A DNA stretch of 8,569 nt from Planctomycetota bacterium (GCA_023261465.1 JAHFOW010000127.1:1-8569); one strand, 5' to 3'; numbered from the stretch's first letter, positions 1 through 7,104 are shown. Notes: generated from the sequence alone by a model not told the origin. Program-made: numbers and translations.

Positions 1-1
1 G

Positions 2-1351
2 GATTTCCCTCTTATCTCTCCCGTAAACGATGGGCGATGCGATGAGCGGGAGATGCTTCAAGTCGACAACAGGGAAGTGGTAAATGTCCGCGGAGAATTA
101 CCAGCTTTGAACTTATCTCCCCAGGGGCTATTACAATTTATAGAACAGAGGCTGCAACAAAAATGCGCCGGTATTGAGTACGCCATTAATGCAACGGGTA
201 TTATCCTGCACACAGGTCTTGGCCGGGCTCCGATTCCTGAGGATGCTGCACGCCGGATACAAGAAATACTTAAGGGGTTTTGTACCCTTGAGATTGAGAA
301 GGATACAGGCAGGCGGGGAGTCCGGTATCATGGCGTCGAGCGTCTTATCTGTATGATTACCGGGGCAGAATCGGCATTGGTAGTAAATAACAACGCTGCA
401 GCGGTTTTGTTGACGTTGGATACTTTAGCTAAAGGCAGAGAAGCCGTCATTTCACGTTCTCAATTGGTAGAGATTGGCGGATCGTTCCGTATGCCGGATG
501 TTATGGCTAAGAGTGGCTCAATCCTGGTTGAAGTGGGTACGACAAACAAGACGTATGTGAATGATTATAAAAATGCCATTACAGAACGTACCGGCCTTAT
601 CCTCAAGGTGCATCAGAGCAACTTCAAAATCGTGGGTTTTACTGAATCTGTTGAATTAAAAGACCTGGTTTCATTAGGGCATGAGCATAATATCCCCGTG
701 GCCTATGATCTTGGCAGTGGGGCGTTGATTGATATTCAAAAATATGGATTGCCCCATGAGCCAACCGTTCAGGAAGCGATAAAGGCCGGGGTTGATGTCG
801 TTACGTTTAGCGCCGATAAATTACTCGGCGGTCCGCAGGGCGGTATTATTGCTGGGAAAAAAAAGTGGGTTGATTTGTTGAAAAAGAATCCATTAACGCG
901 GGCGCTCCGTGTAGGGAAGTTGACTATTGCTGCGCTCGAAGCGACTTTAAAACTCTATCTGGAAGAGGATATCGCCACAAAAAAAGTTCCTGTTCTAAGC
1001 ATGATGTTGACGCCCGCAGAGATTATTGAAGAAAGGTGTAAAAGATTCATAGATGCCATGCGGTCCAAGTCGGATAATTACTTTGAAATCTCTTTATTTG
1101 ATGGTGTTTCAGAGATGGGTGGCGGTTCATTACCGGGAGAGGGAATACCAACAAAAATTGTTTCGCTCCGCACTGAAAAGATGTCTGCCGGAGCACTCGC
1201 CGGGCGATTGAGGATGCATAACCCGCCTGTCTTTGCAAGGATTGAACAAGACCGTGTTCTTATGGATATGCGGACGGTGTATGATGCGGAGGTTGATATT
1301 ATAGTTCAGGCTTTAGAAAAGATCGTTCAGGGATATAAGCGTTTTCTATGA
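2..1351 (+). CDS. selA: L-seryl-tRNA(Sec) selenium transferase, 5' end outside window
   Basis: PLP-dependent enzyme that converts Ser-tRNA(Sec) to Sec-tRNA(Sec) with selenophosphate, in the cytoplasm. Visible landmarks, numbered from the first ATG at 53: INATGIILHTGLGRAP (45-60), VEVGTTNKT near 160-170, YDLGSG near 220, and SADKLLGGPQGG with the PLP lysine at residue 256. The frame is open from base 2 without a stop, and the ATG at 53 has a GGGAG touching it with no spacer, so it is a poor start. From memory of E. coli SelA, the helix around E. coli residues 40-50 (RQMLDEAREV) aligns with residues just before and after this ATG (REMLQVDNREVV). K256 then falls at E. coli K295 with a constant 39-residue offset. 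I therefore infer that the gene begins upstream, with about 25 residues missing. It overlaps selB by 4 bp. Function is very secure; the start lies outside the window. Confidence 0.95.
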   Translation, partial: DFPLISPVNDGRCDEREMLQVDNREVVNVRGELPALNLSPQGLLQFIEQRLQQKCAGIEYAINATGIILHTGLGRAPIPEDAARRIQEILKGFCTLEIEKDTGRRGVRYHGVERLICMITGAESALVVNNNAAAVLLTLDTLAKGREAVISRSQLVEIGGSFRMPDVMAKSGSILVEVGTTNKTYVNDYKNAITERTGLILKVHQSNFKIVGFTESVELKDLVSLGHEHNIPVAYDLGSGALIDIQKYGLPHEPTVQEAIKAGVDVVTFSADKLLGGPQGGIIAGKKKWVDLLKKNPLTRALRVGKLTIAALEATLKLYLEEDIATKKVPVLSMMLTPAEIIEERCKRFIDAMRSKSDNYFEISLFDGVSEMGGGSLPGEGIPTKIVSLRTEKMSAGALAGRLRMHNPPVFARIEQDRVLMDMRTVYDAEVDIIVQALEKIVQGYKRFL

Positions 1352-3288
1352 AACAACCGGATACATCAAAAAATACAAATACCCATCAAATTGAGCACAT
1401 TATTATTGGAACGGCGGGACATATTGATCATGGGAAGACGTCCCTGGTCAGGGCGTTGACGGGGATTGATACCGATAGGCTGCCTGAAGAGAAACAGCGC
1501 GGATTGACTATTGACCTGGGTTTTGCCTATCTTGACCTTGATACTGGCCGGAGGGTAAGCATTGTTGATGTTCCCGGTCATGAAAAATTTGTTAAAAATA
1601 TGCTTGCAGGCGCTACGAGCATTAACCTGGTATTGTTTGTTATTGCGGCTGACGACGGCGTTATGCCGCAAACCATGGAACATCTGGAAATCGTCAACCT
1701 CCTGGGCATTCGGCATGGACTCATTGCCCTCATGAAGAAAGACCTGGTAACCGATGAATGGCTTGCCGTAGTACAGGAAGATATAAAAAAGATGTTAGGC
1801 GGCACGTCGCTTGAAAATGCGCCTATTATACCGGTGTCCGTTATTACCGGCGAGGGAATAGATACGTGCAAAAAGACCATTCAGAAACTTATAGACCAGA
1901 TAGAGATACAAAAGAGTATTCGTGTATTTCGTATGTCCATTGACAGGTCTTTTACCATGTCTGGCTATGGATGTGTTGTAACCGGCCCGATTTCGGGTGG
2001 ACAGGTGTCTGTGGAAGATGAAGTAGAATTATTACCGGTAAAAAAGATTTTACGGGTGCGTGGGATCGAAGTGATGGGCGAGCGTGTGCCGACGGCATGT
2101 GCCGGACAAAGGGCTGCAATTAATTTGTCAAATATAAAATCTACGGAGATCAAACGTGGTTATGCACTTTCTGTTCCCGGCTATCTGCAACCAACAAACC
2201 TTGTGGATGTATCGCTGAGATTAATTAAGAGTGCGAGAAATCCATTAAAAAACAGGGCAAGGATACGTTTTCATGTCAATACCTCCGAGATTATGGGTCG
2301 TGTTATCCTGCTTGACAGGGAAGCATTAAAACCGGGTGAAGATGCCCTGGTGCAGATCATGCTGGAAGGTCTTATTACTACCGAAAGGGGTGATCGTTTT
2401 ATTATTCGGTCTTATTCTCCGGCTTACACTATTGGCGGCGGCAAGGTGCTGAGATATGGCACGAAGCGCTTAAAACGGTTTAAAGAAGATACGGTAAAGG
2501 CATTGGATATTTTTGCCCGTGGAAGTCTTTCGGATATCGTAGAATATTTGTATCGGGAAGACGGCAAAAAAACACTTACCGTTGATGACGTCTCCAGGAG
2601 TGTAAATGTTCATCCTTCCATGGCCGAAAAAGTTGTTGGCGGATTGATAAGCAAGGGCGTCCTCCTGTCATTTTCACTTGATGGTAAAAATGTGATTTTT
2701 CATCGAAACAAAATTGCCTCTTTCAGGGAAGAAATTTTAAGGATATTGAAAGGATTCCACAAAGAAAATCCCATGAAAATGGGTATGGAGGAGAGCCAGT
2801 TAAAAACGACATTAGGGAAAGATATAAACCCGCAGTTGATTAACGCTTCGATTTTCTTCTTGAAAAATGAGAAGTCCATTAAGACTGTTGATAACAAGGT
2901 GTCGCTTATGGATTTTAATGTTGTGGCGTCAACACAGGATAAAAGCGCTGCTGATAAGGTAGAAGAATATTTTGTAAAGGCAGGTCTTGCCACTCCTTCA
3001 ATGGAGGAGGTAAGTGCGAAATTTGGCGCCTCTGCCAGATCAATTATTTCGTTACTTATTGAGCAGAAGAGACTCGTTGAGATTGAAAATAGTCTTTATT
3101 TCCCTGCAATAACGCTGAATAAATTAAAAGAGGTTATTCGGGAGCAGATTAAAAAGAATGGCCCCATGAGTGTGGCGCAGTTCAGGGATTTAACAAAGAC
3201 GACACGCAAATTTGCTGTGCCGCTGCTGGAGTATTTCGATGCAATTCATTTTACACGGCGAACCGGTGATGTGAGGATTCTGCTGTGA
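1348..3288 (+). CDS. selB: selenocysteine-specific translation elongation factor SelB
   Basis: GTPase that brings Sec-tRNA(Sec) to the ribosome at UGA codons next to a SECIS hairpin. The 646 residues are close to the usual 610-640. Domain order: an EF-Tu-like G domain (about 18-185) with G1 GHIDHGKT (24-31), G2 region EEKQRGLTID (47-56), G3 DVPGH (74-78), G4 MKKD (129-132) and G5 SVITG (164-168). Next come beta-barrel domains II and III (about 190-380), including IDRSFTMSGYG and VVTG. The C-terminal part (about 390-646) is the region of tandem winged helices that bind SECIS RNA. The G4 motif has Met-Lys-Lys-Asp where [NT]KxD is usual. The start ATG overlaps the selA stop (ATGA). An AGGGA lies about 13 nt upstream, too far to be a good ribosome site, so translational coupling to selA is likely. 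Confidence 0.97.
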   Translation: MKQPDTSKNTNTHQIEHIIIGTAGHIDHGKTSLVRALTGIDTDRLPEEKQRGLTIDLGFAYLDLDTGRRVSIVDVPGHEKFVKNMLAGATSINLVLFVIAADDGVMPQTMEHLEIVNLLGIRHGLIALMKKDLVTDEWLAVVQEDIKKMLGGTSLENAPIIPVSVITGEGIDTCKKTIQKLIDQIEIQKSIRVFRMSIDRSFTMSGYGCVVTGPISGGQVSVEDEVELLPVKKILRVRGIEVMGERVPTACAGQRAAINLSNIKSTEIKRGYALSVPGYLQPTNLVDVSLRLIKSARNPLKNRARIRFHVNTSEIMGRVILLDREALKPGEDALVQIMLEGLITTERGDRFIIRSYSPAYTIGGGKVLRYGTKRLKRFKEDTVKALDIFARGSLSDIVEYLYREDGKKTLTVDDVSRSVNVHPSMAEKVVGGLISKGVLLSFSLDGKNVIFHRNKIASFREEILRILKGFHKENPMKMGMEESQLKTTLGKDINPQLINASIFFLKNEKSIKTVDNKVSLMDFNVVASTQDKSAADKVEEYFVKAGLATPSMEEVSAKFGASARSIISLLIEQKRLVEIENSLYFPAITLNKLKEVIREQIKKNGPMSVAQFRDLTKTTRKFAVPLLEYFDAIHFTRRTGDVRILL

Positions 3289-3325
3289 ATTTTGGGTTTG
3301 CGTTTTTTTAACTATTTAGTTTTTT

Positions 3326-3402
3326 GAAAAAGCAGGGGCGAAGCATTTGCCAGTTTGGGTATGGACGCATTTATGCCAATTTATCGCAGATACTTCGCCC
3401 TT
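3326..3402 (-). terminator. possible intrinsic terminator for the leftward membrane gene
   Basis: On the minus strand the inverted repeat at 3334-3402 is followed by GCTTTTTC, i.e. a T5 run three nucleotides after the stem. The minus-strand stem keeps 14 Watson-Crick pairs, one G:U and two mismatches. Its 35-nt interior is long for a canonical terminator, though the interior can fold on itself. No equivalent T run follows the element on the plus strand. The selB side has only T-rich tracts (3303-3309, 3320-3325) without a clear hairpin. Confidence 0.45.
3334..3402. repeat. 69-bp imperfect inverted repeat between convergent genes
   Basis: The left arm (3334-3350, AGGGGCGAAGCATTTGC) and right arm (3386-3402, GCAGATACTTCGCCCTT) are 17 nt each and match in 14 positions as inverted repeats. 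Read as plus-strand RNA, 16 of 17 positions pair if two G:U pairs are allowed. The 35-nt interior contains a smaller inverted repeat (GCATTTATGC). The element ends 1 bp before the stop codon of the leftward membrane gene. The terminal GGGGCGAAGCATT and CTTCGCCC arms resemble dispersed non-coding repeats known from several bacterial genomes, so it may be a mobile repeat of REP/MITE type; only one copy is visible here. Confidence 0.7.
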
Positions 3403-3403
3403 A

Positions 3404-4027
3404 CTAATGATGTATGATGAGAAACACGATGCCCAGGACAGACAACATCCCGCCGATAATTTCCTTCTCGTGATGCTCGATACGACAAAGATTTATCTTT
3501 TTTACACCCGTATAAGCAATCGTTGTTAAGGCTGTCATACCTGATACCGTTGTTACTGATAACATAATTATAAGCAGGAAAAGCGTGCCCCAGCTAAAGG
3601 TGCTGGCAGCTAAAAATATGGGCAATACGGCCACGCACGGTGAACAACTCAACATAAGGAAGAGTGAAATTACGATGGCCTTGTCAGAGAATTTTGACTG
3701 GCCATGGTTATGAGTGCATGGCCTTAATCTTCCAACGATGACAAAGGCAATGCCAATGATGATTAAAATAATACCAGATATTGGTTCTGCAATTGCCTCT
3801 GCGTGTTTTGAAATATGAAACCCCATAATGGTAATGATTGTACCCAGAATACCGGTTACTATGGAATGTCCTAACCCGGCGATAACGGTGACAAGAATGG
3901 TTTTTGTCAAACTCCACTTTTGTCCTTTTGCTATAAGGGCAAAGGGCATCCAGTGGTTTGGCATAATTGCGTGGGTCAGGGCGATGCAGAAGGTCGCCAC
4001 GATAAGGCTGATTGGTGTATGGTGCAT
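3404..4027 (-). CDS. six-helix membrane protein, NicO/UreH-like (LysE superfamily) transporter candidate
   Basis: The 207-residue protein has about six hydrophobic segments (roughly 8-30, 40-68, 82-100, 117-141, 146-174, 188-206), so it lies in the inner membrane. Three features resemble metal or redox transporters. The first helix carries THAIMPNHW (18-26), with His19 and His25 spaced like the H-x4-D/H signature of NicO/UreH nickel permeases. Helix 2 carries GLGHS (51-55). Helix 4 carries CSPC (128-131), which recalls the CxPC region of CcdA/DsbD proteins. A His-containing loop (THNH, 105-108) and EHHEKE (184-189) could bind metal. Family membership is inference from these motifs, and the substrate is unknown. 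The start is the first ATG after an in-frame stop and has no Shine-Dalgarno sequence. It follows lpxI after a 93-bp spacer with no terminator seen, so it may be co-transcribed with lpxD-lpxI. Confidence 0.8.
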   Translation of the reverse strand: MHHTPISLIVATFCIALTHAIMPNHWMPFALIAKGQKWSLTKTILVTVIAGLGHSIVTGILGTIITIMGFHISKHAEAIAEPISGIILIIIGIAFVIVGRLRPCTHNHGQSKFSDKAIVISLFLMLSCSPCVAVLPIFLAASTFSWGTLFLLIIMLSVTTVSGMTALTTIAYTGVKKINLCRIEHHEKEIIGGMLSVLGIVFLIIHH

Positions 4028-4029
4028 GG

Positions 4030-4090
4030 ATAGTTAGTTATAAGTTAGTGAGTTTTAAGTTTTTAGTTTCGAGTTTTTAGTTTTAAGTTG
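4030..4090. repeat. low-complexity AGTTTT-type repeat tract
   Basis: The lpxI-to-membrane-gene spacer consists of irregular copies of TTAGTTATAAG- and AGTTTTAAG/AGTTTTTAG-like words. Near-identical units GAGTTTTAAG, GAGTTTTTAG and TAGTTTTAAG follow each other at about 10-nt steps. It has no evident coding capacity or terminator hairpin. On the minus strand it would be the A-rich leader of the membrane protein gene. Confidence 0.65.
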
Positions 4091-4120
4091 AAGGAATACT
4101 TTATCTCCAGTGTGCTTGCT

Positions 4121-4939
4121 TTACAATCCGATAATCGCTATACCCGCCAGATCTGCCGCCTTTATGGTTTCTTCAACGTCTAAAATAAGCGTCTTTCCTG
4201 ACTCAAGGGCAAGGACGGATGCAGAGGCTTCTTTGAGCGTTTTAATCGTTTCCAGCCCGACCGTTGGTATGTCGAATCGCGGGTCGAAGTTGTGTTTGCT
4301 GACCTTGATGACCACAATGTCTTCTTTTCCCAGTATTCCACCCCGGCGAATGGCCTCGTCTGTGCCCTCCAGCGCCTCTACGGCCAGAACCACCTTTTCT
4401 TTTACCGCCATACACTGGCCGATACCAAACCGTGCAATTTCTTTGGCAATCGGCCATCCAAAGTGGATGTCTTCCAATTCCTTTTCTGATGGCTGTTTTT
4501 TTGTTAATACGCCCTTTTGTGCCAGCAATTGCGGCACGTAGAGTGTTGAATTTTGCAACTCAATGCCGTCTTTCAATAATTCATTGGCAACAGCCTCAAG
4601 GAGTGAATGGTCGTCCCGTCTTTTCACGTGTCTATACCAGAGATTGATAGTCCTCAGGTCTGGCAGGAATCGAAGATTCCTGAATGAAGAAAACATATTA
4701 GTCTTGGTGAGGCCGCCGGCCATAACCGCCTTTGTTATCTGTTCGTTTTTGAAAATTTTTATCAGCTTACCAATCTGGGCAACGCCGACCCAGTACAGTT
4801 TTTCAACATACCGTTCGATTTCCGGGGAGGTTTCTCCCTCAATGCCCACGGCAATAAGGGGGACTTTATTATCCCGTGCGCCTTTGGCAAACAAGAGGGG
4901 GAATCGGCCGTTTCCGGCAATTAAACCGAGTTTTTCCAT
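4121..4939 (-). CDS. lpxI: UDP-2,3-diacylglucosamine pyrophosphatase LpxI
   Basis: Hydrolyses UDP-2,3-diacylglucosamine to 2,3-diacylglucosamine 1-phosphate (lipid X) and UMP, the fourth step of lipid A synthesis, in the cytoplasm. It does the job of LpxH in organisms without that enzyme. The 272 residues match the family size (about 270-280; former DUF1009). Visible motifs are the N-terminal IAGNGRFPLLFA (7-18), VMAGGLTK (72-79), DDHSLLEAV (109-117), AVEALEGTDEAIRRGG (186-201), and KHNFDPRFDIPTVG (215-228). Asp223 in RFD is the best match to the catalytic aspartate described for Caulobacter LpxI (D225). Its start lies inside the 3' end of lpxD (19-bp overlap) with a GGAAGAG just upstream, so the two are an operon and probably translationally coupled. 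Confidence 0.95.
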   Translation of the reverse strand: MEKLGLIAGNGRFPLLFAKGARDNKVPLIAVGIEGETSPEIERYVEKLYWVGVAQIGKLIKIFKNEQITKAVMAGGLTKTNMFSSFRNLRFLPDLRTINLWYRHVKRRDDHSLLEAVANELLKDGIELQNSTLYVPQLLAQKGVLTKKQPSEKELEDIHFGWPIAKEIARFGIGQCMAVKEKVVLAVEALEGTDEAIRRGGILGKEDIVVIKVSKHNFDPRFDIPTVGLETIKTLKEASASVLALESGKTLILDVEETIKAADLAGIAIIGL

Positions 4940-5961
4940 AGCTCTTCCAATTGTTTTAACCGTTTTTCCATAGTTTTAATCTGATCTTTGAGTTCCGGTA
5001 ATTTTTCGATAATTACATAACACCGGCGCATACGTTGGATGGGGAGCGCTGGTGTTCCCAGGTATGTCTCGTTATCCGGGATGTCTTTTGCTACCCCCGA
5101 ATAGCCGCCGACCGTAACATTATTTCCGATTTTGATATGCCCCACTACTCCGACTCCGCCAGCGAGGGTAACGTGATTTCCAATTTCCGTTGTTCCCGCT
5201 ACACCCACCTGCGATACAATCAGACAGTTTTCGCCTATCCCGACGTTGTGAGAAATAACAACCTGACTGTCAATCTTTGTACCCTTTCGAATAATCGTCT
5301 CGCCTAAAACAGCACGATTTATCGTTGTGTTTGCTCCGATATCCACGTCGTCCTCGATAACTGTGATACCGACCTGGGGGATTTTGTAATATTTTTCCCC
5401 GTCGGGCGCGTATCCAAACCCACCGCTGCCGATAACCGTGTTACTGTGAATAGTGACCCGTTTGCCGATTACTGTGCCATCATAAAGCACTGCATTGGGA
5501 TAAATAACCGTGTCATCGCCAATGCTACAGTTATTGCCAATATAGACGCCGGGATACAAGACTACACGAGTGCCAATATGTGTGTGTTCGCCTATCGTAA
5601 CGTATTGATGAATGGAAACGCTATTGCCAATGATAGCTGTTTTGCTGACTCTGGCGGTAGCGTCTGTCCCTGTCACAGGTACAGGTTTTTGATACATTAA
5701 AAGTTCCACCAACTTTGCAAATGCAAGATAAGGATTGTTGCATACCAGAAGATTTTTTCTGATATCTTTTAATTTTGGTGAGACGATAATGGCTGACGCA
5801 CAAGTCTGATGGACTTTTTTTATATATTTCTCGTTGGATATAAAAGTAATATCACCTGCCTGCGCGGCATCAATACTCATTATACCGCGTATCTTAACGG
5901 AAGGGTCGCCGATTACGGCGCCGCCAACAAATGCAGCAAGTTCTTGTAATGTTTTTTCCAT
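4921..5961 (-). CDS. lpxD: UDP-3-O-acylglucosamine N-acyltransferase LpxD
   Basis: Transfers a 3-hydroxyacyl chain from acyl carrier protein to the 2-amino group of UDP-3-O-acylglucosamine, the third step of lipid A synthesis. With the ATG at 5961 it has 346 residues (usual 335-350). Order: an N-terminal uridine-binding domain (about 1-95) with FISNEKYIKKV (40-50), then a left-handed beta-helix of hexapeptide repeats (about 100-295), then a C-terminal helix rich in Lys/Glu (310-346). The conserved segment GSGGFGYAPDG (178-188) is present. The catalytic histidine is His238 in ISHNVGIG, matching E. coli H239. A TTG one codon upstream (5964) also opens the frame, but the ATG is the ordinary choice. 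No Shine-Dalgarno sequence is visible, and the leader is AT-rich. The stop overlaps the start of lpxI. fabZ and lpxA, often neighbours, are not adjacent. Confidence 0.96.
   Translation of the reverse strand: MEKTLQELAAFVGGAVIGDPSVKIRGIMSIDAAQAGDITFISNEKYIKKVHQTCASAIIVSPKLKDIRKNLLVCNNPYLAFAKLVELLMYQKPVPVTGTDATARVSKTAIIGNSVSIHQYVTIGEHTHIGTRVVLYPGVYIGNNCSIGDDTVIYPNAVLYDGTVIGKRVTIHSNTVIGSGGFGYAPDGEKYYKIPQVGITVIEDDVDIGANTTINRAVLGETIIRKGTKIDSQVVISHNVGIGENCLIVSQVGVAGTTEIGNHVTLAGGVGVVGHIKIGNNVTVGGYSGVAKDIPDNETYLGTPALPIQRMRRCYVIIEKLPELKDQIKTMEKRLKQLEELWKNSV
4942..4948 (-). promoter_or_regulatory. ribosome binding site of lpxI inside lpxD
   Basis: Minus-strand GGAAGAG lies 2 nt before the lpxI ATG, with the GGA core about 6 nt away. 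It supports the 4939 start. It is the only reasonably clear Shine-Dalgarno sequence in front of the leftward genes in this window. Confidence 0.5.
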
Positions 5962-5980
5962 CAAAAATATTTAATTAATT

Positions 5981-6112
5981 TAATGTATAGGAATTTCAAA
6001 ACTATCTTGTAGCGCTGGGGTTTATCCCCTGCCGTTGGCCGACCACAAGGGATCGGCGCTACAATAAAAAGTCGTTTTGTTTTGCCGTGCAAAACAAAAC
6101 CTAAATTTAAAT
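5981..6112. repeat. repeat copy A, upstream of lpxD
   Basis: Direct repeat partner of 7105-7243. Shared blocks are TAATGT, AGGAATTTCAA, GTAGCG, then GCCGACCACAAG and, after a mismatch, GATC, GCGCTACAATAAAA and GTCG, and finally CCTAA(A)TTTAAAT. The core 6007-6064 has 9-bp terminal arms TTGTAGCGC and GCGCTACAA. These enclose two small hairpins: GGGG-TTTAT-CCCC, and GCCGA with TCGGC. The predicted fold is a three-way junction. On the minus strand it ends 19 nt before the lpxD ATG, so it would be the lpxD leader or promoter region. Confidence 0.75.
6066..6100 (-). terminator. perfect 12-bp hairpin, likely terminator of the protease gene
   Basis: GTTTTGTTTTGC (6074-6085) and GCAAAACAAAAC (6089-6100) form a perfect 12-bp stem with a 3-nt loop. 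On the minus strand the stem is followed by GACTTTTTATT, a T5 run. It lies about 43 nt after the protease stop codon. The stem has only four G:C pairs, so it is weaker than a typical terminator. The hairpin sits inside repeat copy A and has no counterpart in copy B. Confidence 0.6.
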
Positions 6113-6117
6113 GAAAC

Positions 6118-6144
6118 CGCAGATTTCGCAGATGATACAGATTT
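6118..6144. repeat. three imperfect 9-bp tandem units at the protease 3' end
   Basis: CGCAGATTT, CGCAGATGA and TACAGATTT stand head to tail. This wording resembles the 'CGCAGATTTCGCAGATGA' type of intergenic repeat found in various bacteria. It runs up to and 2 bp into the stop codon of the protease gene. Confidence 0.45.
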
Positions 6145-7102
6145 ATTTTTTTGTCTGCGCAATGTGTGGTTTCAGATCAGAATGGGATGTTGCAAGCTTT
6201 ATGAGCATCAACGTAACAATTAAAAGCCCCCATCCAAGCACCCCTGTAACTACATTGCTATCACCAAATAACCAAGTGAGTTTTGACCCTTTGTGGTCAA
6301 ATAATATTTTATTTGTCTTAATGAGAAATACCCATGCGGTATGGAGTCCAACAGCAAAATAAAGCGATTTTGTCCTCAGACAGGCGTACGATAGTACTAT
6401 GCCAACAAGAACCAGGCCACCCAGCGAGGGTAAATTTGAGATAAAATGTACAGCAATATTCTGGAAAAACTGGTAAATTACCAGAAAACCGATAAATGGT
6501 TGAATACCAGGCAACACCAGCGATTTGATCTTGAAAAAATGTAACATTGCATAAAAAAGGCTGCTAAAGCACATGGCGGGCATTGCGTGCATGTCCTCTA
6601 AAAAGCTTTGGAAAATAAATCCCCTGAAAAACACCTCTTCAATACACCCGATAATACCTGCGGCCAGAAGTATCTTGATAAGTTGAATGAAGAAATCTCC
6701 CATGGATTTTGCGTCTACGTCTAATACTTTTGTACCGTTGGTGTATAAAAAGGTTGTGTAGAAAATAAACATTCCGGCGCCCAAAAGGAATCCTGTTTGA
6801 AAACGACTCTGCCACTCGTGCGTATGTATTATACCACTCGTGGTAAGATGCCCGATCTTTATGGTTTTTCTAAACAAAAAGACCACAAGAATAGTCACAC
6901 CAGTAATAATACGACGCATAACCCGCCCGAAATCGTAACTTCCCTGCTCATAGTTGAGCAGGTCTGCCAGGAGGTGGTTTGATGGTAGGCATGCATCCAG
7001 CAATATCTTTAGAAGCGGCGCAAGTAAGCTGCTCAGGCATAGTATCAGGAGAAACAAGAGGAGTATTTTCTTGTATTGTTTCAGGTTATTAAAAAGAATC
7101 AT
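6143..7102 (-). CDS. CPBP (CAAX/Abi) family intramembrane glutamic protease
   Basis: Multi-pass inner-membrane protein of the CPBP family (relatives of Rce1 and of bacteriocin-immunity and processing proteins). All three motifs are visible, counting from the ATG at 7102 (319 residues): EEVFFRG (155-161) with the Glu pair and Arg160, FYAMLHF with His188, and VGLHTAW with His254. About seven to eight hydrophobic segments flank them, the first at residues 11-35. Function beyond peptidase is unknown. The frame continues upstream to a GTG at 7195, which would add 31 residues (VGNKRFNLFKRFKPFNLF...). Those codons lie in repeat copy B and its GTTTAAAC palindromes, so I prefer the ATG. Neither start has a Shine-Dalgarno sequence. 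Two leftward promoter candidates lie at 7241-7282. It is monocistronic if the 6066-6100 terminator works. Confidence 0.88.
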   Translation of the reverse strand: MILFNNLKQYKKILLLFLLILCLSSLLAPLLKILLDACLPSNHLLADLLNYEQGSYDFGRVMRRIITGVTILVVFLFRKTIKIGHLTTSGIIHTHEWQSRFQTGFLLGAGMFIFYTTFLYTNGTKVLDVDAKSMGDFFIQLIKILLAAGIIGCIEEVFFRGFIFQSFLEDMHAMPAMCFSSLFYAMLHFFKIKSLVLPGIQPFIGFLVIYQFFQNIAVHFISNLPSLGGLVLVGIVLSYACLRTKSLYFAVGLHTAWVFLIKTNKILFDHKGSKLTWLFGDSNVVTGVLGWGLLIVTLMLIKLATSHSDLKPHIAQTKK

Positions 7103-7104
7103 TT

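Noticed and set aside
1..52. Frameshift at the selA 5' end (other frames also give short peptides)
   Set aside because: The main frame is open to the edge and aligns with the N-terminal helix of known SelA, so no frameshift is needed.
1366..1880. Minus-strand frames of 116 and 100 codons inside selB
   Set aside because: They are antisense to the conserved GTPase domain, have no ribosome site and resemble no family.
3289..3333. Rho-independent terminator directly after selB
   Set aside because: T-rich runs are present, but I could find no stable hairpin in front of them.
3347..3529. Short plus-strand frame across the convergent spacer
   Set aside because: It starts in the inverted repeat and runs antisense into the membrane protein gene, with no ribosome site or family resemblance.
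4110..4973. Long plus-strand reading frames (143 and 136 codons) opposite lpxI
   Set aside because: They lie antisense to a well-conserved lpxI/lpxD pair, and their products are Ser/Pro/Thr-rich without recognisable motifs. They are shadows of the real genes.
6111..6362. Plus-strand frame of 83 codons opposite the protease 3' end
   Set aside because: It is antisense to the conserved protease C-terminal half and begins in the 9-bp repeat units.
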